Assembly: GCF_036099295.1 (NCBI RefSeq)
Contig: NZ_CP107976.1
Span: 3,534,001 to 3,598,000 of the forward strand
DNA length: 64,000 bases
Direction of reading: 5' to 3'
DNA from: Streptomyces sp. NBC_00358
GTDB lineage: Bacteria; Actinomycetota; Actinomycetes; Streptomycetales; Streptomycetaceae
In this document: positions 40,375 to 47,823 of the stretch, in pieces
How the letters are laid out: every line of letters starts with the position of its first letter
Numbering within the stretch: the first letter of the stretch is position 1
The notes under the pieces: generated by a model
Told to the model about the DNA's origin: nothing
Databases searched by the model: none
What the model saw: the letters and a program-made list of their open reading frames with translations, nothing else
Position numbers and translations under genes: made by a program

Positions 40375-41594
40375 GCACCGGATCCTACGGGGTCGTCCGC
40401 CGTGTCCGCGGAGGCCCGGTCGTCCGCCAGGGGCGCCCGTGCGACCAGTCGGAATCCACGCCGGACGCGTCCCGCCTCCAGTGATCCGCCCGCCTTCTCC
40501 AGGCGTTCGGTCAGGCCCGTCAGACCGTTGCCGTGGACGGCGCCCGAGGAGCCGCCCGAGCCGTCGTCCTGCACCGTCAGTTCGAGCACCGGGCCGTCCA
40601 GGGTCTGGCGCCGGACGAGTTCCACCGAGCAGCGCCGGGCGTCGCTGTGCCGTACGACGTTGGTGACCGCCTCACGCAGCGCCCAGGCCAGCGCGGACTC
40701 GCACTCCTCGGGAACACCGTCGAGATCGGGTTCGGCCGGCAGGTCGGCCACCACGTCCGCCGCGGTCAACGCGACCTGGGCGCCCGCGAGTTCACCGGCC
40801 AGCCGGGGCCGCCGGTAGCCGGTGACCGCCTCGCGCACGTCCACCAGGGCCTGGCGGCTGACCTGTTCGATGTCGGCGACCTGCTGGGCCGCCTTGTCGG
40901 GGTGGTCGGGGAGCATCCGCCCGGCCAGTTCGCTCTTCAGCGTGATCAGCGAGAGGGAGTGGCCGAGCAGGTCGTGCAGGTCCCGGGCGAGCCGCAGGCG
41001 CTCCTCGTTCGCGGCGAGCTGGGCGACGGTGGCCCGCGCCTTGCGCAGCTCCACCGTCGTGCGGACAAGCTGCCGTACGCCGGTCATCGCGAATCCGATG
41101 AGGACGACGAGCAGGACGAGGTTGCGGGCGTCCCGCTCGCCGCCGTGCAGGCCGACGAGCAGCATCACGACGGCGGTCAGCGGGATGGTCCAGTACGAGA
41201 CGCGCAGCGGGAACGTCGTCCCGCAGGCGACCGAGACGTAGACGAACAGGCCGAGCCAGGGCGCCCCGAGCGTCAGGCACAGGACGACGGCCAGCGCGCC
41301 GAGGGCGATCACCATGAGGGTGACGGCCAGGGAGCCCGTGAACGCCTTGCCCATGTGCCGGAAGACCAGCATCAGATAGACCGCGACGAAGGCCGCGAGG
41401 CCCACCCAGCCGGCCGCGGTGGCCGCGGACGTGTGGTGGCCGGAGACGAGGTCCTGGACCGGCGAGCTGAGGAACACCAGCCAGATGACGATCCACACCG
41501 ACTTGCGCAGGGCCTCGCGGAGGTTGCGCGGGGACTCTCCCATCCTCACGATCCGGTCCGTGCGGGCCCCGTCGGGCAGCGGGTCTTCCGTCAT
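40371..41594 (-). CDS. HisKA_3-type sensor histidine kinase (DesK-like)
   Basis: A 407-aa membrane kinase. Five or six membrane helices fill residues 30-165, followed by the dimerisation/His-phosphotransfer domain (ERLRLARDLHDLLGHSLSLI, phospho-His in DLHDLLGH) and the HATPase domain (LREAVTNVVRHSDARRC N-box; VQDDGSGG; GNGLTGLTERLE). The many-helix sensor resembles DesK, which senses membrane state. ATG 41594 is taken; GTG 41603 overlaps the permease stop by 4 bp and is possible. It is the third gene of the ATPase-permease-kinase-regulator operon. Confidence 0.92.
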   Translation of the reverse strand: MTEDPLPDGARTDRIVRMGESPRNLREALRKSVWIVIWLVFLSSPVQDLVSGHHTSAATAAGWVGLAAFVAVYLMLVFRHMGKAFTGSLAVTLMVIALGALAVVLCLTLGAPWLGLFVYVSVACGTTFPLRVSYWTIPLTAVVMLLVGLHGGERDARNLVLLVVLIGFAMTGVRQLVRTTVELRKARATVAQLAANEERLRLARDLHDLLGHSLSLITLKSELAGRMLPDHPDKAAQQVADIEQVSRQALVDVREAVTGYRRPRLAGELAGAQVALTAADVVADLPAEPDLDGVPEECESALAWALREAVTNVVRHSDARRCSVELVRRQTLDGPVLELTVQDDGSGGSSGAVHGNGLTGLTERLEKAGGSLEAGRVRRGFRLVARAPLADDRASADTADDPVGSGA

Positions 41595-41599
41595 GGCAC

Positions 41600-42340
41600 T
41601 CACGCCTTCAGCGTGTCCTTCCGGTACAGCCAGGCCGCGCCGCCCGCGAAGACGGCGAAGGAGACGGCGAGGATCGCGATGTCCTTCGCGTGCGGGGCGT
41701 TGCCCAGTTCGATGGCCTGCCCCAGGGCAGCGTACGCGTGCGTGGGCAGCCACTTCGCTATGTCCTGCAGCCAGTCGGGGAAGGTGGTCGTCGGCATCCA
41801 CAGGCCGCCGAGCATCGACAGACCGAAGTAGACGATCATCGTGATCGGACGGACCGCGTCCCCGCTCGCGAGATAGCCGATGGCGACGCCGAGCGCGGCG
41901 AAGACGAGGCTGCCGGCCCAGATCACGCCGGTGAGCGCGAGCCACTGCCAGGCGTCCAGGCGTACGTCCTTCACCACCGCCGCGACCACGAAGACGATCA
42001 CGATCGACGGCAGGCTGATCACGGCGGCGCTGGCCGTCTTGGCGAACACATAGCCGCGGCCCGGCAGCGTGGTGAGCCTCAACTGCCGTACCCAGCCGCT
42101 CTCCCGCTCCTTCGCGATGCGTTCGCTGTTGCCCATCAGGACGGCCGTCAGGGCGCCGAAGGAGGCCATGGAGACCATGAAGAAGGTCGGCAGGGTGAGG
42201 CCGGTGCCGGGCACCTTGGTGGTGCTGTCGGCGCTGCCGGCGATCAGCAGGAACAGGGCCGAGGGGTAGATCACCGAGAAGAACAGGAACTTCCGGTTGC
42301 GCAGGGCGCGGGTGATCTCCAGCTTGATGAGACTGTTCAC
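41600..42340 (-). CDS. ABC-2 type exporter permease
   Basis: A 246-aa permease with six membrane helices. It has the amphipathic start MNSLIKLEITRALRNRKFLFF and the ABC-2 pattern GLSMLGGLWMPTTTFPDWLQ between helices 5 and 6. It pairs with the adjacent ATPase for export of a lipid, drug or peptide. The GTG start overlaps the ATPase stop by 4 bp (GTGA), and its own stop overlaps the kinase region, so the operon is translationally linked. Confidence 0.9.
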   Translation of the reverse strand: MNSLIKLEITRALRNRKFLFFSVIYPSALFLLIAGSADSTTKVPGTGLTLPTFFMVSMASFGALTAVLMGNSERIAKERESGWVRQLRLTTLPGRGYVFAKTASAAVISLPSIVIVFVVAAVVKDVRLDAWQWLALTGVIWAGSLVFAALGVAIGYLASGDAVRPITMIVYFGLSMLGGLWMPTTTFPDWLQDIAKWLPTHAYAALGQAIELGNAPHAKDIAILAVSFAVFAGGAAWLYRKDTLKA

Positions 42341-43368
42341 TTGGACGTGGCCTCCTCGGCGGCGGTGCGGGTGGCCTGTGAGGCCGGAGCGCGGGTGGCC
42401 TCCGCGGCCGCCGCGAGGGTGGCCTCCTCGGCGGCGGTGATGGCGACGAAGGCCTGCTCCAGGCCGAGCCCGGCGACTTCGAGGTTGCGGGGGTAGACCC
42501 CGAGCCCGTACAGCGCGTGGACGGTGGCGTCCGCGTCGGAGGACTGGATGCGGACGGTCTGCCCGGACCCCGCGGCGGAGCCGCTTTTGGACACAGTGAT
42601 CGAGGTGAGGAACGGCAGCGCGCGCAGCGGGGCCTCGTCGATCGCGCCCTCCAGGTCGAACGCGACGCGGCGGGCGCCGGCCTTGGCCTTGATCTCGGCG
42701 GCGGTGCCGTCGGCCAGCAGCCGTCCCCGGTGCAGGACGAGCACCCGGTCCGCTATGGCGTCGGCCTCCTCCAGGTAGTGCGTGGCGAACAGGACCGTAC
42801 GGCCCTGGTCGGCCTGCTCGCGCATGGTGGCCCAGAAGGCCTGCCGGGCGGAGACGTCCATGCCGGTGGTGGGCTCGTCGAGGACGATCAGGTCGCTGTC
42901 GCCGGCCGTGGCGAGGGCGAAGCGGACGCGCTGTGCCTGGCCGCCGGAGAGCTTGTTGACCTTGCGGTCGGCGATCTGGGTGATGCCGGCGCGGGTGAGG
43001 ACGTCACCGGCGCGGTACGGCTTCGGGTGCAGATCGCAGGCGAGCTTGACCAGTTCACCGACGGTTACCTCGTCCATGAGTCCGCCGCTCTGGAGCATGG
43101 CGCCCACCCGGCCGGCCACGATCGCCTCGCGCGGGCCGGTGCCGAACACCCGGACCGTCCCGCTGTCGGCGTTCTTGAGGCCGAGCAGCAGGTCCAGCGT
43201 GGTCGACTTGCCCGCGCCGTTGGGGCCGAGGAGGGCCACGGTCTCGCCGGGGTGCAGGTCGAGCGTCAGGCCGTCCACGGCCCGGACGTCCCCGTAGCTC
43301 TTCGTCACCGATTCGAACCGGACCACCGATGTGGTGGTGGTCGCCGCAGTCGTTGTCATGTCGTCCAT
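42337..43368 (-). CDS. ABC exporter ATP-binding protein
   Basis: A 343-aa ATPase. It has Walker A GPNGAGKST, the Q loop (MLQSGGL), the signature LSGGQAQRVRFA, Walker B LIVLDEPTTGMD and the H-loop His in FATHYLEEAD. The C-terminal 40 residues are an Ala/Glu/Thr-rich tail absent from most relatives. The start is either ATG 43368 or ATG 43359; neither has a good ribosome site. It is first in the four-gene operon (ATPase, permease, kinase, regulator), suggesting the kinase senses the exporter's substrate or membrane stress. Confidence 0.9.
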   Translation of the reverse strand: MDDMTTTAATTTTSVVRFESVTKSYGDVRAVDGLTLDLHPGETVALLGPNGAGKSTTLDLLLGLKNADSGTVRVFGTGPREAIVAGRVGAMLQSGGLMDEVTVGELVKLACDLHPKPYRAGDVLTRAGITQIADRKVNKLSGGQAQRVRFALATAGDSDLIVLDEPTTGMDVSARQAFWATMREQADQGRTVLFATHYLEEADAIADRVLVLHRGRLLADGTAAEIKAKAGARRVAFDLEGAIDEAPLRALPFLTSITVSKSGSAAGSGQTVRIQSSDADATVHALYGLGVYPRNLEVAGLGLEQAFVAITAAEEATLAAAAEATRAPASQATRTAAEEATSK

Positions 43369-43521
43369 CGTGAGGGAGGAGGGGGCGTCCGCGGCAGTGC
43401 GGTGTGTCCTGGGTCGCGGATGACAGATGTCATGCCGACCGCGCCCGTGCCCCTCGGGCGAGGTCGCCCGTGGCGCGCGGCGGATCGGTTCCGTGCCCGG
43501 GGGATGCGTGTGCCACGGCAA

Positions 43522-43560
43522 GAGGGCACCCGGCCGATGAGAACTCGGCCGGGTGCCCTC
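43522..43560 (-). terminator. 16-bp hairpin after the PG-binding gene
   Basis: GAGGGCACCCGGCCGA and its perfect complement flank a 7-nt loop. On the minus strand it begins 15 nt after the stop at 43576. Confidence 0.8.
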
Positions 43561-43575
43561 CGCGCGCGGTGCGCC

Positions 43576-45795
43576 CTAGTTGGGGTTGGTCGGGATGGTC
43601 ACGTCACGGGCGGCGGTCGTCTTCCCGACGAGCGCCCGGCCGACGGCGGAGGCCACGTCCGCCGGGCTCACGGCCTTCTTGCTGCCGTCGCCCCTGGTGA
43701 TCGTCACACCGTCGAAGGCATGGCCGTACAGCGACTGGAGCACGTTGAGGTCGTAGTGCTCCACGAGCTTGCCCTGGATCGGCCGGACGCTCAGGAACTT
43801 CCAGATGGACTTCTGCGGGCTGAAGGGGATGTAGTGGCTGGCGTCCGTACGGATGGTGATGTTCGCCGACATGGCGACCGTCGCGAACGTCGACATCTTC
43901 CGGTCCACCTCGTCCCTGGCGATCGTCGGCTGACGGGTCGTGGTGGCGACCTTCACCGGGGTCGTGGCGTTGGTCTCCACCTGGGCGCGGTAGGCGTCCT
44001 CGACGGCCTGGATGGACGCTTCGGCGTCGATGCCCTTGCCCGCCTTGCCGTAGACGGCGACGGCCTTGCCCGGCTGGAACTTGATCGTGCCGTCGTTCGC
44101 CGAACCGGCGCCGCCGGCGGCGCGCTCCAGGGCGGCCTGCAGCTTCTCCTTGTCGACCGGCATGACGGGCTCGACCACGCGCTCCTGGCCGAACAGCGAG
44201 CCGATCACCGAGATCGGGTTGTAGTCGCTGCCGGCGGCGGCGCGGACGGTGGCCTGGCTGTCGAGCTGGAGTCCGGCCTGGTCGGGCCTGAGCTGGACGG
44301 TGTCGCCGTCGACGGACAGGGTGATCGGCTTGTTCGTCCGCGTGCCGAAGGCGTCGTCGAGCTTCTTGACGGCGTCGTCCCGGGTGCCGCCGCCGATGTC
44401 GACGCCGAGCACGGTGGTGCCCTTGGGCACGTCCGAGTGGTTCATGAGCAGACCCGCCCCGTAGGCGCCGCCGCCGAGGACCACGACGAGGAAGCCGAGG
44501 AGCGCCGGCTTGTTGCGGCCCTTTTTCTTCTTCGTCTGCTGCGCGGAGGCGGACGGCTGGCGGACCGGCTCGGGCAGCTTCGGCGGGGTGTGCGACCGGG
44601 GTCCGTCGTTGCCCTCCCCGGCCTCGAACGCGAAGTTCTGGCTGGGTGTCACGACGGGGATGCCACTGGTCAGTGTGTGCCCGGAGACGTTCTCCGCGGG
44701 GGCGCCGTAGCCACCGGGTCCCGGGGAGGGCGCCGGCTTCTGCGGGGTGAGGATCGCGGTGTCGTCGCTGAGACCGCCGCTGAGGCCGCCGCGCGAGCCG
44801 GTGCCGGGGTATCCCTGGCCGGTGTTCCGGTTGCCGGGTCCCGGGCCGCGCGACGCGGCCAGGCTGCCGGGCGCCGCGCCCGCGCCGGCCGGAGGCGCCA
44901 GCGGGCCGTCACCGGTGGTGGGACCGGTGGTCGGACCGGCCGGGCCGCCCCTGCCGCCCTCGGAGAAGTACGGGAGGTCGTCGCGGCGCGGTTCTCCGGA
45001 CCCGGCGGACCCGCCGGATCCGCCGGCCGCACCGATGGCCGGGAAGGAGCCGGTGTCGCGCAGCGCGCCGGAGACGTCGAAGGAGCCCGTGCCGCCGCCG
45101 TGGCCGGGGGCCACGGGTCCGGCGCCGGTGGCACCGGGGAGCCCGGCACCGTTCGTACCGCCGGGCCGGACGCCGCCGGTGATGCCCAGCGGGCCGGCGC
45201 CGTTGGACGTCATCGGCCGTCCCGCGCCCTGCGTGCCCGCCGAGCCGTTGGTGCCACCGCTGCCGCCGGCGCCGTTGGGAACCGAACCGCCGGGCAGGCC
45301 CGCCCCATTGGTCGAGCCGCCTCCCGGTCCGCCCTTGGGGGGCGCGCCGGCCTTACGGGGCGCGAACCAGTCGCTCGTCTTCTCCTCGGCCGCCGCGGGC
45401 TGGTCCCCCTGCGGTGTCGCGGGTGCCGGTGCGGACGGGGCCGGGGCGGTGTCCGCCGGGGCCGGGGCGCCCGCGGGCGAACTCATGCCCTGCGGCGCCC
45501 GGTGGGTCCCGGTGCGCGCGCCGTCGCCGCCCTCGGGGGACGCGTCGGTGTCGGCGACGGGGGTACGGACGACCACGGGCGGGATGGGCCGCGACCCGGG
45601 GATGTTGATCCGGATCCGGGTCGTCAGCGTGGTCTCGGTCTTGCGCTCCTCCGGCGGCTTGCCGGCGGCCGAACGGCCCGCGTCGGCACCGCCTTCGGAG
45701 GCCATAGGGGTTCCGTACGGCGGCGTCCCCGACGGGTACGCGGCTCCACCGCGCCCGTTGGGCCCGGAGGACGAACTGTCAGTTTCACGACTCAA
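43576..45795 (-). CDS. membrane-anchored protein with PG-binding (YoaR-like) domains
   Basis: A 739-aa protein. Residues 1-435 are a long, cytoplasmic, Gly/Pro/Ala-rich disordered region (GGTNGAGLPGATGAG-like repeats). After KKKKGRNK comes one membrane helix (ALLGFLVVVLGGGAYGAGLLM, about 440-460), then extracellular modules of the PG_binding_4 type (GTTVLGVDIGGGTRDDAVKKL, ITLSVDGDTVQLRPDQAGLQL), as found before VanW or L,D-transpeptidase domains. No catalytic domain follows. The start is TTG 45795 with GGGAGAA 6 nt upstream, an uncommon start codon. It likely binds the wall and links it to a cytoplasmic partner. Confidence 0.85.
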   Translation of the reverse strand: MSRETDSSSSGPNGRGGAAYPSGTPPYGTPMASEGGADAGRSAAGKPPEERKTETTLTTRIRINIPGSRPIPPVVVRTPVADTDASPEGGDGARTGTHRAPQGMSSPAGAPAPADTAPAPSAPAPATPQGDQPAAAEEKTSDWFAPRKAGAPPKGGPGGGSTNGAGLPGGSVPNGAGGSGGTNGSAGTQGAGRPMTSNGAGPLGITGGVRPGGTNGAGLPGATGAGPVAPGHGGGTGSFDVSGALRDTGSFPAIGAAGGSGGSAGSGEPRRDDLPYFSEGGRGGPAGPTTGPTTGDGPLAPPAGAGAAPGSLAASRGPGPGNRNTGQGYPGTGSRGGLSGGLSDDTAILTPQKPAPSPGPGGYGAPAENVSGHTLTSGIPVVTPSQNFAFEAGEGNDGPRSHTPPKLPEPVRQPSASAQQTKKKKGRNKPALLGFLVVVLGGGAYGAGLLMNHSDVPKGTTVLGVDIGGGTRDDAVKKLDDAFGTRTNKPITLSVDGDTVQLRPDQAGLQLDSQATVRAAAGSDYNPISVIGSLFGQERVVEPVMPVDKEKLQAALERAAGGAGSANDGTIKFQPGKAVAVYGKAGKGIDAEASIQAVEDAYRAQVETNATTPVKVATTTRQPTIARDEVDRKMSTFATVAMSANITIRTDASHYIPFSPQKSIWKFLSVRPIQGKLVEHYDLNVLQSLYGHAFDGVTITRGDGSKKAVSPADVASAVGRALVGKTTAARDVTIPTNPN

Positions 45796-45955
45796 GGCAG
45801 GTTCTCCCGGTTGGCTCCGCCGCCCGTTTACTCGACCTCATCTCGGGCAGCTCGGCGGCGCGCACCACCATACTGGCCATGTACGACCCGCAAACCTCGC
45901 CCGTGCAGGAATCTCGCACAGGACCCGCGCGGGACCGATACGGCGAAGTGGTACG

Positions 45956-46381
45956 TCACTTGCCAAGTCGGGCATCGGAAGGGCCTGGTTGCCGCCCCTG
46001 ACCGAGGGTGGCGCACATCACAGCCAGCGCCATGCCTCCGAGCAGGAAGAGGTACGAGACGACCCCCGCGCCGAAGAGGAAGTCCCCTTCCGGGCGGCTG
46101 GCGGTGAGCAGGACGACGGCGACCATCCAGCCGGCCGCGGGGGCCACGGCGCCGGCCCGGGACTCGGTGGCCCGCGCGCCGCCCAGGAACAGTCCGGCCG
46201 CACCCGCCAGCGCGAGCAGCAGCCCGAACGGGAACCAGCCCGGCTGCACCAGCGCGCCGGCGACCCCGACCACGGCACCGAGCAGGAAGAGCCCCAGGTA
46301 GGCGGCGATCCGCCCGCCCGAGGGCCGGGTCAGCGGCTGGGCGAGCATGCTCGCGCCACCGCGCTGTCCGTTCGTACTCAT
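45956..46381 (-). CDS. small membrane protein (DUF6113-like)
   Basis: A 141-aa protein with four hydrophobic segments between residues 25 and 130 (IAAYLGLFLLGAVVGVAGAL; FGLLLALAGAAGLFLGG; WMVAVVLLTA; VVSYLFLLGGMALAVM) and short polar ends. From memory it matches the Streptomyces DUF6113 group found next to mshB. ATG 46381 has GAGGGG about 10 nt upstream. It lies 46 nt downstream of mshB on the same strand, so cotranscription is likely. Function unknown. Confidence 0.75.
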   Translation of the reverse strand: MSTNGQRGGASMLAQPLTRPSGGRIAAYLGLFLLGAVVGVAGALVQPGWFPFGLLLALAGAAGLFLGGARATESRAGAVAPAAGWMVAVVLLTASRPEGDFLFGAGVVSYLFLLGGMALAVMCATLGQGRQPGPSDARLGK

Positions 46382-46427
46382 CACAGATCCGCCCCTCGAC
46401 AGGTCGCCCTCGTCGTCGCCGCGCCCG

Positions 46428-47312
46428 TCATCGGTCGATCCCCTCGAAGAGGTCCGTCTCACGGGTCGCGGGCCGCCGGGCGTCGGCCAATTCGTAGTAC
46501 TCGGTGGTGAAGAGCGGCTGCGCCAGCTCGTTCGAGAGGACGAACCAGGGCCCGTCCACGGTGATCTGGGTGGCGTGCGCCCGCATCGCGGCGGCCTTGG
46601 CCGCGGCGTACGCGGTTCCGTCGATCTCGGTGGTGATCGTCGCCTCGTCGACCACGCCCGGTACGTCGTCGACGGCGGCCGCCCGGTCGAACGGGAGTTC
46701 CGGGAGGGCGTCGCGCAGCCGGGCGAACGCGTCCTCGGCGACGGGGCGCGGCACGCGGTTCCAGTAGGTCTTGGTGATCCGCCAGGCGTCGCCGAGGTCG
46801 GGGCGGTGGGTGGGCCGGGCGGCCAGTTCGGCGGCGCGCATGGCCACGCGGTGGGCCTGGATGTGGTCGGGGTGCCCATAACCCCCCTCGGGGTCATAGG
46901 TGACGAGCACCTGGGGTCGTACCTCGCGGATCACCTCCACGAGGCAGTCGGCGGCCTCGTCGAGGTCCGCGGCCCAGAAGGCGCCCGCGCGGTGGTTCTG
47001 CTCGACACCCATCATCCCGGAGTCGCGGAACCGGCCGGGGCCGCCCAGGAAGCGGTGGTCGGCGACACCCAGTTCCTTCATGGCGGCGCTCAGCTCACCC
47101 GTCCGGTACGGGCCGAGTCCACCGTCACGGTCGGGGGCGAGATGGGCGAGTTCGGGCGGGATGACCTCACCCTCCTCGCCGAGGGTGCAGGTCACCAGCG
47201 TCACCTGGGCGCCCTCGGCCGCGTACCGGGCCATGGTCGCGCCGTTGTTGATCGACTCGTCGTCCGGATGCGCGTGCACCAGGAGCAGACGCCGGTCGGG
47301 CAGTTCCGTCAT
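46428..47312 (-). CDS. mshB: mycothiol biosynthesis deacetylase MshB
   Basis: A 294-aa zinc deacetylase of the LmbE family. It has the metal-binding signature [13 protein letters not shown] near residue 12, [11 protein letters not shown] and [18 protein letters not shown] with the second metal His. It removes acetate from GlcNAc-Ins, the second step of mycothiol synthesis; a closely related enzyme is mycothiol S-conjugate amidase (Mca), but the GTATGLEE..-type length and N-terminus fit MshB better. A TAGGGT hexamer 6 nt before the ATG and no ribosome site indicate leaderless translation. Confidence 0.9.
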   Translation of the reverse strand: MTELPDRRLLLVHAHPDDESINNGATMARYAAEGAQVTLVTCTLGEEGEVIPPELAHLAPDRDGGLGPYRTGELSAAMKELGVADHRFLGGPGRFRDSGMMGVEQNHRAGAFWAADLDEAADCLVEVIREVRPQVLVTYDPEGGYGHPDHIQAHRVAMRAAELAARPTHRPDLGDAWRITKTYWNRVPRPVAEDAFARLRDALPELPFDRAAAVDDVPGVVDEATITTEIDGTAYAAAKAAAMRAHATQITVDGPWFVLSNELAQPLFTTEYYELADARRPATRETDLFEGIDR

Positions 47313-47318
47313 GGCCCC

Positions 47319-47324
47319 ACCCTA
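47319..47324 (-). promoter_or_regulatory. -10 hexamer TAGGGT for mshB
   Basis: The hexamer ends 6 nt before the ATG at 47312 on the minus strand; a leaderless start is predicted. Confidence 0.45.
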
Positions 47325-47440
47325 CGAGGCCCCGGAGCCCGTCCCGAGTCCCCGTGGTTTCGAGGGAGCCGGACAGGGCAGGCGGGGAACGGGAGCCGGG
47401 CCCCGGGCCCGGGTGTCGTCCCCGCCGGCGCTCCCACGGG

Positions 47441-47635
47441 TCAGAACTTGATGCTGCCGATCATCCCCGCGATGTTCGTGGTCAGGTTGCTGATCGTGGG
47501 CGCGATCGTCGAGGAGGCGAGATAGAAGCCGAGCAGCATGCAGACGACCGCGTGCCCGCCTTTCAGTCCTGACTTCTTGATCAGAAGAAAGACGATGATC
47601 GCCAGCAGCACCACCGCCGAAATCGAGAGTGCCAC
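47441..47635 (-). CDS. small membrane protein, 64 aa
   Basis: A 64-aa protein that is almost wholly hydrophobic: MALSISAVVLLAIIVFLLI, a basic turn KKSGLKGGH, then VVCMLLGFYLASSTIAPTI and an amphipathic end (GMIGSIKF). Two membrane helices are likely. The GTG start at 47635 is preceded by a perfect GGAGGTGA site at 8 nt, one of the best in the window, so strong expression is expected. No known family; it resembles the small membrane subunits found in Streptomyces gene pairs. Confidence 0.8.
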   Translation of the reverse strand: MALSISAVVLLAIIVFLLIKKSGLKGGHAVVCMLLGFYLASSTIAPTISNLTTNIAGMIGSIKF

Positions 47636-47811
47636 GGCGGCTCACCTCCAAAGTTCCCAGGGACCTGGGGTCCGGTACGGGGTCGGACATGGGGGGGTCG
47701 GTAAATCCTTGCAGCAGCCAGCAGGTTCCTACCCACGCAGCGCTAGTGATCATAACTATCCGTACGCGCGCATCGATCGGCGCACGGCCGCACAAGGGGG
47801 CGCATGGCCAA

Positions 47812-47817
47812 TATGGT
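47812..47817 (+). promoter_or_regulatory. -10 hexamer TATGGT for the S9 peptidase
   Basis: The hexamer ends 6 nt before the ATG at 47824; no ribosome site is present. Confidence 0.45.
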
Positions 47818-47823
47818 CGAGGC

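Noticed and set aside
42517..46107. 1196-codon plus-strand frame
   Set aside because: It is antisense to the ABC ATPase and the PG-binding protein and has typical Arg/Gly/Asp shadow composition.
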